A DNA stretch of 64,000 nucleotides from Nannocystis pusilla. GTDB lineage: Bacteria > Myxococcota_A > Polyangia > Nannocystales > Nannocystaceae. The position numbers were made by a program, and so were the translations under genes. Positions 9,815 through 21,068 of the stretch are shown here, piece by piece. A model generated the notes under the pieces. It made no database searches. It saw only the letters and a program-made list of their open reading frames with translations, and was not told where the DNA came from. Location: positions 7,169,168 through 7,233,167 of the forward strand of contig NZ_JAPNKE010000002.1 in the NCBI RefSeq assembly GCF_026626665.1, read 5' to 3'. The stretch's first letter is position 1, and each line of letters begins with the position of its first letter.

Positions 9815-10599
9815 GCCTCCGCGCCGGCTCTTCGGCTCTTCGCCGTCGCCTTCTTTGCGGTCGCCTTCTTCGCCGTCGCCTTCGCCGGCTTCGCGGCGGC
9901 CTTTCCGCCGTGCTTCGCCTCCTGCTTCGCGCGGTGCTCGCGGGCCTTGGCGATGTACGACACCGCGTCGGGGGTCTTGCAGTCGGTGTCGCCGTGATCG
10001 ACCTCGACCGGGCCGATCTTGCGGGCCGCGGCGGTGGCCAGGCGGGCCAGGCCGTCGCTGCGGGCGCCGATGGCGATCAGGGTCCGGTTCATCGCCTCGC
10101 GGGTGCGGTTCGGGGCCTCGTGGATCTCGCGCTCGATGCGGGGCAGCAAATTCGCAAAGAAGCTGTCCTCGAGGTCAGGTGACTCTTGGGCCAGGTGCGA
10201 CACCAGCACCCAGCCGGCGCGCCGCTGCGGCTCGGCGGACGCGTCGAGCCAGGCCGTCGCCGCCGCGGCCGCCGCCGGCAGGCGCGCGCCGACGTGGCCG
10301 ATCAGGGCGTCCGACTGCAAGTTGCAGGTCGCCTCGGCCTGCCAGCGCGCGAGGGTCTCGAGGTCGAACGCGGCGGGGTCCGCGATCATCGCGGCCAGCA
10401 CGCGGGCGTCGTGGTTTTTGCTCTGCCACAGCGCCCGCGCCAGCGCCTGGTCGCGGCCGAGGCGCTTGCGCAGCTTTTCGAGGTCGCCGAACTTGACCCC
10501 GAACATCGGCTCGGTGGCGCCGTGGCGGCGGTAGGTCTTGCGGGTCTGCTCGCTGCCGAGGGCCTCGAGCTCGCGGAGGACGTCTTGAGCTGCGGTCAC
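9811..10599 (-). CDS. DNA alkylation repair protein (AlkD-like) with Lys/Ala tail
   Basis: It starts at GTG 10599 (VTAAQDVLRELEALGSEQTR), since upstream codons are the antisense of the next gene; 262 residues. The sequence is an all-helical HEAT-like repeat protein matching the PF08713 family: TRKTYRRHGATEPMFGVKFG, then LARALWQSKNHDARVLAAMI, LQSDALIGHVGARLP and RRAGWVLVSHLAQES. Family members are DNA glycosylases acting on positively charged alkylated bases, or non-enzymatic relatives. The final 35 residues are KAAAKPAKATAKKATAKK-like and basic, which should raise non-specific DNA affinity. It is first in a two-gene unit with the zinc-ribbon gene, and divergent from the membrane protein gene at 10658. 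Confidence 0.85.
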   Translation of the reverse strand: MTAAQDVLRELEALGSEQTRKTYRRHGATEPMFGVKFGDLEKLRKRLGRDQALARALWQSKNHDARVLAAMIADPAAFDLETLARWQAEATCNLQSDALIGHVGARLPAAAAAATAWLDASAEPQRRAGWVLVSHLAQESPDLEDSFFANLLPRIEREIHEAPNRTREAMNRTLIAIGARSDGLARLATAAARKIGPVEVDHGDTDCKTPDAVSYIAKAREHRAKQEAKHGGKAAAKPAKATAKKATAKKATAKSRRAGAEA

Positions 10600-10657
10600 G
10601 CGCGTCCCATGGTCGCAATTGCGCCCGGCGGGCGTCAAGCCGGTATACTCGCCGGCG

Positions 10658-12177
10658 ATGTCGACGCCCGCCCCTCGGCCCACGCCGCCCGCACCGGCGC
10701 CTGGGCGCTGCTCGTCGTCTTCGCCGCCGACCTGGTGTACGAGGCGGCGCGGCGGCTCACGCCGCTGCTGGGCTTCAGTCCCGACCGGTCCGCGGGCGAC
10801 TTCGACTGGTTCCTCTGGCTGCAATGGTTCGACAAGGCCGACCTGCCGCTGCGCGCGCTGCTGACGGGGATCGCCGTGGTCGGCCTGCTGCGCCTGCGCC
10901 GGGGCACCGCCGATGCTGGCGCGAGGGCCATGTTCCTCGGGTCAGGTGCGTCGATGCTGCTGGATGTCGCGGTGCGGCTGTGGTTCCAGCGGATCGTGGC
11001 GAACGACGCCCAGGCAGGCGTCGCGCTGGCGAGCACGTTCTTGCCGCTGGCGCTCGCGGCCGAGCGGCTGGCCGCGGGCTTGCTGCTGGCGGCGCTGTGG
11101 CGGGCGCGGCGGGCCTGGGGGCGCGGGGCCGGGATGGCGTGGTCGTTCGCGGCGCTGCTGTACGGGCTGCGGCTGGCGTTGATCGTCGCGGCCAACGTGC
11201 TGGGGCCGGAGCAGGTCGACGCCGACAACTTCGTGCGCCGCGGCCTGATGCTCCTCGCCTTCTACGTCACCGAGGTCGGCGCGTCGATGGCGACGCTGCT
11301 GGCATTCGCCCGCGTCGCCCCGGGCGAGCCTGCCGCCGCTCGGCTCACTGCCGCTGCGGCGGGCCTCGACCTCTACTTCCGCGCGCTGGTCACCCGCGTC
11401 ACCGTGCTGGTGGTCGGCATCGTCGTCACGCTGGCGTTCGGCCTGACCTCGCCGGCGACCCGCGGCAAGCTGCTGTTCGCGGTGCTGGTGGTGCCGCTGC
11501 CGACGCTCATCGCCCAGGTCGCGGGGCTGACCCGCTACGCCGACGCGCCGGTGGCCGGGCGCGGCGCGCTGGGGCTCGCGCTGGTGACGATGGGCCTCGG
11601 CGCGGCGATCGAGGTCTTGACGCTGGTGCTGTACGCCTGGATGGTGTGGCCCGAGGACTCGTCCGCCTCGCGCGCGCAGACGCTGACGTACGCGGACATG
11701 CTGAAGTACGCCGGCGCCGGCGGTCAGGTCCTCGCGCTGGTCGGCGCGCTGGCGCTGCTGCTCTCGCTGCGCCGCGCGGCGATCGGCCTCGAGGCCCCGG
11801 CGCTGCGGCAGCGGGCCACGGCGCTGATCACCGCGCTGGTCGGCGTGGCCGCCGGGGCCTTCGTCCTGCTGCGATTGTTCGCCCAGACCCTCGCGCACAC
11901 GCCGGCCGCGCTGCTCGGCCTCGGCCTCGTGGCGCTCGTCGTCGGGGTGACGGTGTTCGTGTCGTGGTTGCGGCTCGTCGAGGGCGTCGCGCAGGAGCTG
12001 CGCGCGCGCGAAGCAGGCGTGAAAGACTTTCGCGACTGGTGCGATAGGACCCGAGACGAGCGCCGATGCCGTCGCGTAACGCGTAAAGACAGCGCGCGCG
12101 ATGTCGCTGCGCCGTCGTGGTCGCGATCACCGTGGAATGTGCATCACGGGCACGCAGTCGGCGTTCTGCGAGCATAA
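10658..12177 (+). CDS. Multi-pass membrane protein, unknown function (one frameshift)
   Basis: Start ATG 10658 (MSTPAPRPTPPAPAP). A missing C near 10696 then leads into WALLVVFAADLVYEAARRL. The remaining ~470 residues contain about twelve hydrophobic segments separated by short loops, with no recognisable transporter motif. The C-terminal hydrophilic tail after VEGVAQELRAREAG may be out of frame, because the last 50 residues (RDERRCRRVTRKDSARD onward) look non-coding. I do not recognise the family. Its promoter lies in the ~60 bases shared with the divergent AlkD-like gene. Confidence 0.6.
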
Positions 12178-12365
12178 CGCCGATATTGATAGGTTCTTGA
12201 GGTCAGGTCTCGAAGTCCTGATACCCACTTGATCATCGCTGCCCTTAGTCTTGAAGGCGTCGAGTTCGCCGTCGGCCGATTCATTTTCGGCCGGCACTTC
12301 GGGTCCCAACCGCGACACCGCAAATGTGGCCCGGACCACCCTCTCTTTCAAGGAAATGCTGCGCC

Positions 12366-13697
<1,332 letters not shown>

Positions 13698-13930
13698 ATC
13701 GCCGGGCCGCGGGTGAGCGAGCCGCGCAGGCCCTCGGCCGCGACTCGGAACATTGATTCACTCGCGTCGGCGCGGGCGAGCCGCCGCATATGCGGGCAGC
13801 TCGCCGGCTCCGTCGGGGTGTGGACCCCCCTGGCCCGCTGCCCCGACCCTGCGGCAAGATCGGACGACTTCGCGTATTCCTGAGCTGCGTCGTCGCTCGC
13901 GTCCGGCGATGGCGTCGTGTCCGAGGACCC

Positions 13931-15961
13931 GTGACCACCCGCAACCATTCTCCCGCGCGCCGTCCCTTCGTCCGCCAGGCGATCCTCGACGCATTGCGCG
14001 AGCTCGACCCGCGCCTGACCGTGCGCCGGCCGCTGCTCCTCGGAGTGGCGCTCGCGGCCGCGCTGGCGACGGTGCTGGCGATCCTCCGCCCCGACGGCTT
14101 CACCATCGCGACGTCGGTGTGGATCTGGCTGATGCTGCTGGTGCTCGCGGTCGCCGGCGTCCTCGTACGAATGGGGGCCAGCACCCTCACGATTCGTCTG
14201 CAACACGAGGGCGACCTGATGGCGCGGCGCCTGCGAGAGCTGCGGCGCGACGCGCAGGCCGAGGTGATTCCGGCGTCGCGCCTGCGCCGCGGCGATCTGG
14301 TGCTCGTGCCCGCGGGCGACAACATCCCCGCCGACGGCGTGGTGGTGGCCGGCAGCGCGGTGATTCGCAGCACCCTGAGCGGACGCTCGGTGCCGCTGGT
14401 GCGCGAGAGCGGGGCCGACCGCCGCGCGCTGGTGGCCGGCTCGGCGGTCCTCACCGGCTGGCTGATCGTCGACGTGTGGAGCAACCCCGGCGAGGACTTC
14501 CGCCAGCGATTGCTGGCGCTGGCCGAGCGGGCCCGCCTGGTCGCGCGCCAGGAGCCGCAGGGCCTGGGCGTGCTGCTGCTGGCGCTGACCGCGATGGGCC
14601 TGGCCGCCGGGGCGGCGCTGCAGCCGTGGGCGGCGCTGGCGCTGGCCGGCGATCCGGCGCCGCTCGTCAACCTCCTGGCGCTGCTGGCCTGCGCGGTGCC
14701 GGCGAGCTTCGCCGGGCTGCAGGCCGCCCTCGACGTGGCGACCTTCCGCCGCCTGCTCAAGCACAACGTGGTGACCGGCGCGGCCTCGGTGGTGCGCGCG
14801 CTCGGCCAGGTCGACGTGCTGCTGCTCGAGCGCGCGAGCGTGGCGGTCCGCGGCAACTGCGAGGCCGACGAGCTGATCCCGATGCCCGGGGTCGCGGTCG
14901 AGGAGCTGGCCGGCGCGGCGTTCCTCGCCAGCCTGGCCGACGAGACGCCCGAGGGCCGCAGCATCGTCGCGCTGGCCGAGCGCCGCTATGGCCTGGTGCC
15001 CTCGGGGCTGCAGCAGGCGCGGTTTCTGCCCGGCTCGGGGCCGGGGCGGCTGACCGGCGTCGACCTGCCGGGCCGCCACCTGCGCAAGGGCGACGCCGAC
15101 GCGATTCGTCAATTCGTGCGCGAGCACAGCAGCGTCGAGCCGCCGGACGAGTTCCGCGCCGCGGTGCAGGCGGTCGCCGGCGAGGGCGGGGTGGCGATCG
15201 GCGTGGCCGACGGCCCGCGCATGCTCGGGGTGGTGCGGCTGCGCTGCCGCGTGCGCGAGGCGCTGGCGCGGCTGCGCCGCTGCGGCGTGTTCACCGTGGT
15301 GTCGACGGCCGACACGCCGGCGGCGGCGGCGTCGCTGGCGGCCGAGGCGGGCGTCGACGACTTCTTGGCCGAGGCCACGCCGGAGGGCAAGCTGGCGCTG
15401 ATCCGCCGCCACCAGGCCGCGGGTCGGCGGGTGGCGATGGTCGGCGACGGCAACCACGACGGCCCGGCGATGGCCCAGGCCGACGTGGCGGTGGCGATCA
15501 ACGCCGGGCCGCTGGCGGCGCGCGAGGCCGGCGGCCTCGTCGACCTCGACGGCGATCCCACCAAGCTGGTCGAGGCCGTCGAGCTCGGCCGCCGCCAGCG
15601 CGACGTCGGCCGCATGCTGGCCGCCTGGTGCCTCGCCAGCGACCTCGCGCTGGCGCTGGTGCTGGTGCCGCTCGTCATCTCCGAGGCGCTGGTCCGCGGC
15701 GCCGAGCGCATGTCCTTCGCGACATGTTCCGAAGGACTGTCGCTGCTCGACCCGCTGGCGCTGCACTCGCCGCGCAGCGCGGTGCTCGCCGGCCTCGTCG
15801 TCCACACGCTCACCCTCGCCTGCGTGGCGCCCCTGGCGCTGCGCTGGCGGGGCCCCGCGCGCAGCCGCCTGGGCGCCGCCCTGGTCGGCGTCGCCGTCAC
15901 CCTCGCGGCCGTCAAGCTGCTCGACCTGTTGCTGTTCGCCGTGTTCGCGCCAGACCTATGA
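13931..15961 (+). CDS. KdpB-like P-type ATPase homologue lacking catalytic residues (pseudo-ATPase)
   Basis: 676 residues from GTG 13931 (GAGGA six bases upstream). It aligns with KdpB from the LDPRLTVRRP start to the C-terminal membrane bundle. The phosphorylation motif DKTGT is E300-R-A-S-V (DVLLLERASVAVRGN), TGES is S150-G-R-S, the TGDN loop is TADT, and GDGTNDAPA reads GDGNHDGPA. Without the aspartate it cannot form the phospho-intermediate. The nucleotide-domain surroundings (VDDFLAEATPEGKLALI, MAQADVAVAI) are well kept, arguing for a retained fold. No KdpA, KdpC or KdpF gene is adjacent. Its stop overlaps the kdpD start as ATGA. A role as a signalling or regulatory subunit of KdpD is my inference. 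Near 15709-15742 about 12 residues seem added relative to KdpB. Confidence 0.85.
   Translation: MTTRNHSPARRPFVRQAILDALRELDPRLTVRRPLLLGVALAAALATVLAILRPDGFTIATSVWIWLMLLVLAVAGVLVRMGASTLTIRLQHEGDLMARRLRELRRDAQAEVIPASRLRRGDLVLVPAGDNIPADGVVVAGSAVIRSTLSGRSVPLVRESGADRRALVAGSAVLTGWLIVDVWSNPGEDFRQRLLALAERARLVARQEPQGLGVLLLALTAMGLAAGAALQPWAALALAGDPAPLVNLLALLACAVPASFAGLQAALDVATFRRLLKHNVVTGAASVVRALGQVDVLLLERASVAVRGNCEADELIPMPGVAVEELAGAAFLASLADETPEGRSIVALAERRYGLVPSGLQQARFLPGSGPGRLTGVDLPGRHLRKGDADAIRQFVREHSSVEPPDEFRAAVQAVAGEGGVAIGVADGPRMLGVVRLRCRVREALARLRRCGVFTVVSTADTPAAAASLAAEAGVDDFLAEATPEGKLALIRRHQAAGRRVAMVGDGNHDGPAMAQADVAVAINAGPLAAREAGGLVDLDGDPTKLVEAVELGRRQRDVGRMLAAWCLASDLALALVLVPLVISEALVRGAERMSFATCSEGLSLLDPLALHSPRSAVLAGLVVHTLTLACVAPLALRWRGPARSRLGAALVGVAVTLAAVKLLDLLLFAVFAPDL
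15709..15742. repeat. Repeat-family palindromes inside the KdpB-like gene
   Basis: Two linked copies, CATGTCC-TTCG-CGACATG and GTTCCGAAGGAC, inside the reading frame. They encode RMSFATCSEGLS, a stretch that looks extra relative to the usual spacing between the last KdpB membrane helices. This supports an in-frame insertion. Confidence 0.6.
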
Positions 15962-18618
15962 GCCTGATCTACCCCATCGAGGAGAGGAGCGTGTCCGACG
16001 CCCGTCGCGGGCGGCTGACGCTGTACTTCGGGGCGGCGCCCGGGGTCGGCAAGACCTACGCCATGCTCGAGGCGGCCCAGCGCCTGCGTCGGCAGGGCGT
16101 CGACATCATCCTCGGCGCGGTCGACACCCACGGCCGGCCCGAGGTCGCCGAGCTGCTGCTCGGCCTCGAGCGCCTGCCGCCGCGCACCGTCGAGGTCCGC
16201 GGCAAGGTGATCGAGGAGTTCCACCTCGACGCCGCGCTGGTGCGCCGGCCGGCCCTCGTGGTCGTCGACGACCTCGGGCACGTCAACGCCACCGGCTCGC
16301 GCCACAGCCAGCGCTGGCACGACGTCGTCGACCTGCTGGCGGCCGGCGTCGACGTCATGTCGACGCTGTGCGTGCAGCAGCTCGAGAGCCAGCACGACGT
16401 GGTCCAGCAGATCACCTCGATGCGGGTCCGCGACCCGGTGCCCGACGCCATGTTCGAGCGCGCCGACCACGTCGAGTTCATCGACCCGCCGGCCAAGGAG
16501 ATCCTGGCCCGCCTGCAGGACGGCAAGGTCTACATCCCCGAGCAGGACGCCCGCGCGGCCGCGGCGATGTACCGCAAGAACAGCCTGCTGGCGCTGCGCG
16601 AGCTGGCGCTGCGGCGCATGTCCCAACGGACAGGTCGAGAGAACCTGATCTACCGCAGCGCCCCGCGGCTCGGCGCCGGGCCGGTGTCGGAGCGGATCCT
16701 CGTGTGCGTCGACCCGAGCCCGCTCGGGCCGCGGCTCATCCGCGCGGCCTTCCGCATGGCCACCGGCCTGCGCGCCGAGTGGCTGGCGCTGTACGTCGAG
16801 ACGCCGCGGCTGGCCCTGGCCGGCGAGTCGGTGCGGGCCCAGGTCGGCGAGACCTTGCGCCTGGCCGAGCAGCTCGGGGCCGAGGTCGTCCACATCAGCG
16901 GCGCCCGCATCGACCGCGAGATCCTCGGCTTCGCCCGCGCCCGCGGCGCGACCCGCCTCATCATCGGCAAGCCGATGCAGCACCGCTGGCGCGACCTGCT
17001 GCGCGGCTCGCTGGTCGACGCCCTGGTGCGCGGCTCGGGCGACCTCGACGTCCACGTGATCGCCGGCGACGTCGCCCCGCACGAGGTCTCGCCGGTGCCC
17101 GCGCTGCGCTCGCCGCTCCGCATCGCCGCCTACTTCTGGGCCGCGCTGACGGTGGCCAGCATCGCCGCCACGCGGCTGCTGCACCTGCCGCTGTTCTACG
17201 TGATCGTGCTGCTGCTGGTCGGCATCTCGCTGGTCGGCTCGCGCCTCGGCCGCGGGCCGGCGCTCGGGGCGGCGCTGCTCAGCATCCTCGCGGTCGAGTT
17301 CTCGCTGCGGACGGGCCCCGACGTGAACCACATCGACGACCTGCAGCGGGCGGCGATCTACCTCGGCATGCTGGTGCTGGCGCTGTGGGTCTCGGGCCTG
17401 ACCGAGCTCAGCCGCCGCCAGGCCGAGGCCGCCCGCATCGACGAGCGGCGGCTGACCGCGCTGTACCTGCTGAGCCGCGAGCTGTCGCAGCTGCGCAGCG
17501 AGGTCGACATCGCCGAGTGTGCGATCCGACATGTCAAAAAGACCATGTCCGCGAGGACAGTCATCCTCCTGCCCGGGCACGACGGCGAGCTGGCGCCGAT
17601 GGCCGGGACCGACGTCGAGCTGACCACCGACGCGCGCGAGGAGGGCGTGGCGCGCTGGGCGTTCGAGCACGGGCCGGCCGGGCGCGGGACCGAGACGCTG
17701 AAGGCCGCGCAGGCGCTGTACCTGCCGCTGACCGCCGCGGGCCGCACGATCGGGGTCCTCGGCGTCGCCCCCGACGACCCCGACAAGCTGGCCAGCCCGG
17801 CCGAGCGCCAGCTGCTCGACGCCATGACCGGGCCGGTGGCGCTGGCGCTGCAGCGGGTCCGCCTGGCCGAGGAGGCCCAGATCGCGGAGGTCCGCGCGCG
17901 CGAGGAGGAGCTGCGCGGCTCGCTGCTGTCGTCCGTCAGCCACGACCTGCGCACGCCGCTCGCCTCGATCACCGGGGCCGCCAGCGCGATGATGGACAGC
18001 GGCGACGCGATCGCGCCGGAGACGCGGCGCGACCTGCTGCAGACCATCTACGAGGAGGCCGAGCGGCTCGGGCGGCTGGTCGGCAACCTGCTCGACATGA
18101 CCCGCCTCGAGGCCGGCGCGGTGGCCCTGCGCACCGACTGGGTCGCGCTCGAGGACCCGATCGGCTCGGCCCTGTCGCGGCTCGACCGCCGGCTGGCGGG
18201 GCGCGAGGTGCAGGTCACGCTGCAGCCCGAGCTGCCGCTGTTGCCGCTCGACGAGGTGCTGTTCGAGCAGCTCATCCTCAACCTGCTCGAGAACGCGTGC
18301 AAGCACACCCCCGCGGGCAGCCCGGTGCGGGTGGTGGCGCGCGTGCAGGCCGGGCGGGTGCTGGTCGAGGTCGCGGACCGCGGGCCGGGGCTGCCGGCCG
18401 GCGAGGAGGAGACTATCTTCGAGAAGTTCGTGCGCGGCAGCAAGGCCAATACCCAGGGCTTCGGGCTCGGCCTGGCGATCTGCCGGGCGATCGCCGCGGC
18501 CCACGGCGGCGAGATCACGGCCGAGAACCGCGCCGGTGGCGGCGCGGTGTTCCGGATCAGCCTGCCCATCGGCACCCCCCGCCGGAACCCGGGCCCGACA
18601 CCTCGCTCGCGTCGATGA
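15958..18618 (+). CDS. kdpD: Sensor histidine kinase KdpD
   Basis: 886 residues. The N-terminal KdpD domain has Walker A GAAPGVGKTYAML (about residues 25-37) and the VVVDDLGH-NATGSRH block. A universal-stress-protein domain follows (ERILVCVDPSPLG to about residue 375), then four clustered transmembrane helices (~395-485), a GAF-like domain, and the kinase core with H-box SHDLRTPLASI, N-box NLLENACKHTP and G-boxes DRGPGLP and GFGLGLAI, all intact. KdpD senses low K+ or osmotic stress and phosphorylates KdpE. Translation is coupled to the upstream pseudo-KdpB by a 4-base overlap. The repeat palindromes at 16618-16636 and 17544-17560 lie in frame without obvious length change. Confidence 0.93.
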   Translation: MSLIYPIEERSVSDARRGRLTLYFGAAPGVGKTYAMLEAAQRLRRQGVDIILGAVDTHGRPEVAELLLGLERLPPRTVEVRGKVIEEFHLDAALVRRPALVVVDDLGHVNATGSRHSQRWHDVVDLLAAGVDVMSTLCVQQLESQHDVVQQITSMRVRDPVPDAMFERADHVEFIDPPAKEILARLQDGKVYIPEQDARAAAAMYRKNSLLALRELALRRMSQRTGRENLIYRSAPRLGAGPVSERILVCVDPSPLGPRLIRAAFRMATGLRAEWLALYVETPRLALAGESVRAQVGETLRLAEQLGAEVVHISGARIDREILGFARARGATRLIIGKPMQHRWRDLLRGSLVDALVRGSGDLDVHVIAGDVAPHEVSPVPALRSPLRIAAYFWAALTVASIAATRLLHLPLFYVIVLLLVGISLVGSRLGRGPALGAALLSILAVEFSLRTGPDVNHIDDLQRAAIYLGMLVLALWVSGLTELSRRQAEAARIDERRLTALYLLSRELSQLRSEVDIAECAIRHVKKTMSARTVILLPGHDGELAPMAGTDVELTTDAREEGVARWAFEHGPAGRGTETLKAAQALYLPLTAAGRTIGVLGVAPDDPDKLASPAERQLLDAMTGPVALALQRVRLAEEAQIAEVRAREEELRGSLLSSVSHDLRTPLASITGAASAMMDSGDAIAPETRRDLLQTIYEEAERLGRLVGNLLDMTRLEAGAVALRTDWVALEDPIGSALSRLDRRLAGREVQVTLQPELPLLPLDEVLFEQLILNLLENACKHTPAGSPVRVVARVQAGRVLVEVADRGPGLPAGEEETIFEKFVRGSKANTQGFGLGLAICRAIAAAHGGEITAENRAGGGAVFRISLPIGTPRRNPGPTPRSRR
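17529..17560. repeat. Repeat-family palindrome inside kdpD
   Basis: GACATGTC followed by CATGTCC-GCGA-GGACAG within the GAF-like region (HVKKTMSARTVI). The encoded segment has the usual length for this domain, so the motif here seems to replace rather than lengthen the sequence. A further copy lies at 16618-16636. Confidence 0.55.
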
Positions 18619-18697
18619 GCGGCCCCCAGGGCGTGCTACACAACACGGCGAAGATCCTGCTCCACCAGGCGTCGGGTCTGGAGGCGGAGACGACGAC

Positions 18698-19413
<716 letters not shown>

Positions 19414-19417
<4 letters not shown>

Positions 19418-20532
19418 CCGCTCGCTCCGCCGCGCGCGACCTGCACGCCTCGCTGTTCGACACGACGCAGGCGCTGCCCGCCGTGGCCGACGAGCTGCCG
19501 GTGCCGCGCCTGCGCCGGCTGATGCTGAAGGCGCTGGTCCTGCCGCTCGCGGTGATGCTGCTGCTGTGCGCCCTGCTGGCCTTCAAGCTGGTGGCCGCCG
19601 CCGAGGACGGGGCCGAGGCGGCCCGCGCCCGCACCGTCATCGCCGAGGCCAACCGCGTGCAGCGGCTCGTCATCGACCAGGAGGCCGCCCTGCGCGGCTA
19701 CGTGATCGATCATGAGGACATGTTCCTTCCGCCCTTGCACTTGGGACATGTGATGGTCCCGCCGGCGCTGCGCCGCCTGGCCGAGCTGACCGCCGGCGAC
19801 CCCGAGCAGGAGGCCCGCGCCGCCGCGCTGGCGGGCGCCTACGGGCGCTGGGCCGGAGCCACCGGGCTGGCGCCGACGGCCACCCGCTCGGGCGCGCCGC
19901 TGGTGCGCCCCGGCGAGGCGTCGCGCCTGCAGCTGGCCGCGCGCGAGGCCCAGCTCGACGCGGTGCGCCAGCTCGTGCGCCAGCTCGTCGACGCCGAGGA
20001 CCAGCGGCTGCGCGACGGCGAGGCCGCCGGCGGCTGGTCGCTGGGCGCCACGGCGCTCGGCGGGGCGATCGCCCTGGCCCTGATCGGCTGCACCACCTCG
20101 GTGCTGCGGCGATCGATCCGCCGCATGGAGGGCATCTACGCCAAGGCCCTGGCGCTGCGCCGCCACAGCGAGGCCAACGAGCGCGCGGCCCGACAGTCGG
20201 CCGAAGCCCTGGCCGCCGAGGTCACGGCCCAGAGCCGCGAGCTGCAGACCCGCTTCCGGGCGATGCGTGACGAGCTCGAGCTGGCGCGCGCACCTGCGGA
20301 CCGGCTGACGCTGCGCGCACGTCGACTGTCCCTTGGGACATCCGGTCTCTCGGGACATATCACCGCAGGCTGGAAGAGAGCGCGCCGCCGGCGGCGATCG
20401 ATGGGCACATCAGGCCGAGAAGGCGCGAGCGACATGCCGATCGCTCGCGCTCAGGCGTCGGCGACCCCGGCGAAGGCGCGCTTGTACAGCCAGGTCTTCA
20501 CGTCCTCCTGGCTCATGCACCACAGCAAATAG
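19414..20532 (+). CDS. CHASE3-type membrane sensory protein without a kinase domain
   Basis: It starts at ATG 19414, overlapping the kdpE stop (ATGA) with GGAGG upstream, so it is the fourth coupled gene. After ~35 residues a first membrane helix (LKALVLPLAVMLLLCALLAF) leads to an extracytoplasmic helical domain with DQEAALRGYVIDHEDMFLPP, the typical CHASE3 pattern, and a second helix near residue 215. A coiled-coil stretch (EANERAARQSAEALAAEVTAQS) follows. No histidine kinase, GGDEF or HAMP output is visible. The last ~80 residues past 20290 look non-coding and overlap the convergent gene at 20451. A lost stop or indel near the palindromes at 20326-20359 is likely. Confidence 0.7.
19715..19760. 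repeat. Repeat-family half-sites inside the CHASE3-type gene
   Basis: GAGGACATGTTCC and TTGGGACATG-TGATGGTCCC occur 20 bases apart inside the frame, in the loop after the DQEAALRGYVID motif. A second pair, CTGTCCCTTGGGACA and CGGGACATAT, lies at 20326-20359. Confidence 0.5.
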
Positions 20533-20824
20533 GCGCCGAACACGAACGGCACCGCCAGTTGCAGCTGCAAGGTCAGCGGGAGATAGGAGATGAGCGCGCC
20601 GACCTGAAACACGCCGAGCAGGCCGACGAGGAGGTTGAGCACGCCGACCACCACGGCCAGGGTCCGCGCGCTCTCGCTGCCTCGCACGAGGCCGACCACG
20701 AGGAACAGCTTGAGCGCGAGGTTGACGTAATGGGGATCGTGTCATTCCCGTCGGCGATGTGCATGACCTGCATCAACGTGGCGAGGGCGAGGAGGACGAG
20801 GGCGACGATCAGCTTGACGGGCAT
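20451..20824 (-). CDS. Small four-helix membrane protein (one frameshift)
   Basis: About 125 residues from ATG 20824 (MPVKLIVALVLLALATLMQV). A missing C in the C-run near 20738 moves the reading into HYVNLALKLFLVVGLVRGSE, and it ends KTWLYKRAFAGVADA. Four hydrophobic segments are visible and no known domain. It is divergent from the lipoprotein gene at 21069 and convergent with the CHASE3-type gene, whose open frame runs into its 3' end. Confidence 0.65.
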
Positions 20825-21068
20825 GGGGGGTGAACGGACGAGAACGCATCCGCACAGCCAGGTCAAGCGGATTCTCGGGCCGGGCGCGTCGACGCCGGAG
20901 ACCGCGAGCATTCGCCGCGGGGGCCCTCTTTGCACCTGTCGCATTGCCGACACCGACCGGACACGGCGCGAGAACGCCCGCGCTCCGCGGATTCGTCGTG
21001 ATACGCTGCGTCGCTCGGATAGACTGCTCCGCCACGCTGCCGCCGTGTCTCGCGGCAATACACATACC

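Noticed and set aside
13931..15961. Functional potassium-transporting ATPase subunit B
   Set aside because: The phosphorylated Asp and the TGES Glu are absent and no KdpA or KdpC partner is present.
13753..18618. Single plus-strand open frame of 1621 codons suggesting a KdpB-KdpD fusion
   Set aside because: The KdpB-like protein is in a different frame and stops at 15961; kdpD starts at 15958 by a 4-base overlap. The first ~735 codons of the long frame are shadow.
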